Source: Campylobacterales bacterium (GTDB taxonomy: Bacteria; Campylobacterota; Campylobacteria; Campylobacterales; Sulfurimonadaceae). From it: 64,000 nucleotides of DNA. The position numbers were made by a program, and so were the translations under genes. Positions 63,581 through 64,000 of this stretch are shown piece after piece. A model generated the notes under the pieces. That model was not told the DNA's origin, did no database searches, and was given only the letters and a program-made list of their open reading frames with translations. The stretch is from positions 33,293-97,292 of the forward strand of contig JAPLGO010000024.1 of assembly GCA_026390115.1 (NCBI GenBank), read 5' to 3'. Each line of letters starts with the position of its first letter. Position 1 is the first letter of the stretch.

Positions 63581-63700
63581 ATGAGTCAGCAAACGAAGTG
63601 CGTTAGTGTTCTAAAAAGAAGTGAAGTTAACTTGAGGTCGAAACTTTCGACCACAAAAGCTGATAATTTCTTAAGGTCGCAAATTGCGACCTTAAGTTAA
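63581..63700 (+). CDS. Possible 39-residue ORF with two ORF6N-like peptide units
   Basis: An open frame from ATG 63581 to TAA 63700 (start MSQQTKCVSVLKRSEV). It contains two palindromes in the same frame. The first is read as NLRSKLSTTK and the second as FLRSQIATLS. Both resemble the WRSQFVTSN segment in the downstream ORF6N gene. No clear ribosome site is present. It may be a small peptide, a remnant of a related gene, or chance coding over operator palindromes. Confidence 0.3.
   Translation: MSQQTKCVSVLKRSEVNLRSKLSTTKADNFLRSQIATLS
63636..63652. repeat. Palindrome 1 upstream of the ORF6N gene
   Basis: GGTCGAAA and TTTCGACC flank a single central C (17 nt, perfect). It shares the GGTC-x-AA...TT-x-GACC frame with the next palindrome and with one inside the ORF6N gene. 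Confidence 0.7.
63670..63696. repeat. Palindrome 2 upstream of the ORF6N gene
   Basis: 13-bp perfect arms CTTAAGGTCGCAA and TTGCGACCTTAAG around one A (27 nt). No T-run follows. It lies 58 nt before the ORF6N start codon, a suitable place for an operator. Confidence 0.75.
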
Positions 63701-63754
63701 CTATGACAAAATAAATTATTATATAATCTAAACTAATAAAAGGTAAAAAATATT

Positions 63755-64000
63755 ATGCAAGAAATTACAACTACAACAAATATAGATATAAAATCAAAAA
63801 TTTACACTATTAGAAATACGCAAGTAATGCTAGATAGAGATTTAGCAGAGCTTTATGGGGTAGAAACAAAAGTATTTAATCAAGCAATAAAAAGGAATAT
63901 TAAAAGATTTCCTAAAGATTTTATGTTTCAACTTACAAAAGATGAACTAAATAATTGGAGGTCACAATTTGTGACTTCCAATTCTGAAAAGATGGGTTTA
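63755..64000 (+). CDS. ORF6N-domain DNA-binding protein, C-terminus outside the window
   Basis: 82 residues are visible from the ATG at 63755 to the right edge. The N-terminal ORF6N domain of phage-type antirepressors is clear: KIYTIRNTQVMLDRDLAELYGV, then VFNQAIKRNIKRFPKDFMF and QLTKDELNNWRSQFVTSN. Such genes are common in prophages and integrative elements and often act in lysogeny control or defence. Here the gene follows the integrase. Codons for RSQFVT lie in a near-perfect 23-nt palindrome (63957-63979). Confidence 0.85.
   Translation, partial: MQEITTTTNIDIKSKIYTIRNTQVMLDRDLAELYGVETKVFNQAIKRNIKRFPKDFMFQLTKDELNNWRSQFVTSNSEKMGL
63957..63979. repeat. Palindrome 3, inside the ORF6N coding sequence
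   Basis: Arms GGAGGTCACAA and TTGTGACTTCC around one T; 10 of 11 pairs are Watson-Crick and one is G-T. It matches the spacing and core (GGTC...GAC) of palindromes 1 and 2. Confidence 0.6.

Noticed and set aside
1..64000. CRISPR arrays, rRNA genes, insertion sequences with transposase
   Set aside because: I looked for spaced repeats, rRNA signatures and transposase frames and saw none.

Overview
The window looks like a chromosome segment of a free-living Campylobacterota (epsilonproteobacterium), most likely Sulfurimonas or a close relative. The DNA is AT-rich, many genes start with TTG or GTG, and promoters show a strong TATAAT -10 box with little -35 signal. The order yajC-secD-secF-leuS-lptE-folC-M23 peptidase-bactofilin-mfd is the one known from Helicobacter pylori and Campylobacter. 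The genus is an inference; no 16S gene is present.

Left part (1-11.7 kb): a minus-strand group of tcdA, surE and a membrane protein that runs off the left edge, plus a two-repeat SPOR-like membrane protein. Then come plus-strand genes for an unknown protein, a shortened chemoreceptor-like protein, rho, murI, an EAL-CBS-GGDEF cyclic-di-GMP protein with two small unknown partners, and dnaX with an A10 tract that could give a shorter subunit. 11.5-19 kb, minus strand: a small HTH gene, a complete RND tripartite efflux pump (outer membrane channel, pump, adaptor) and an orphan histidine kinase directly upstream of it.

19.6-34 kb, minus strand: the conserved ymdB-mfd-bactofilin-M23 peptidase-folC-(GGDEF)-lptE-leuS and secF-secD-yajC block, which covers transcription-coupled repair, cell-shape peptidoglycan trimming, LPS transport and protein export. 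The leuS and yajC promoters share a 35-nt block. 34-41.5 kb: minC-minD-minE, a ferredoxin:thioredoxin-reductase-like protein flanked by two hairpin repeats, an Hcp-like Sel1 protein, lnt, ppk, a gamma-carbonic-anhydrase-like protein and a thioredoxin-like protein.

41.6-42.9 kb is a decayed pocket: a pseudogene with an in-frame stop, an unknown ORF and a 79-bp tandem duplication. Then argJ, rpmB, an HDOD protein translationally coupled to a STAS/pseudo-receiver/STAS/CheX protein, rpe, trpF, a DnaQ-like exonuclease, and accA-fabF-acpP. The phr-ybgA pair sits between acpP and fabG. gpmI is divergent from mraY-murD-purN-TRIC channel.

59.8-64 kb is the accessory end. It has two tandem tRNA-Phe genes that differ only in their acceptor stems, a relic of an integrase C-terminus, a membrane PAS sensor that stops abruptly inside its third PAS domain, an intact tyrosine integrase, and an ORF6N-domain gene cut by the right edge. 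The simplest reading is that a mobile element begins at about 62.29 kb and was inserted into the PAS gene. Upstream of the ORF6N gene, palindromes resemble one inside the ORF6N coding sequence and, in one open frame, spell the same kind of peptide.
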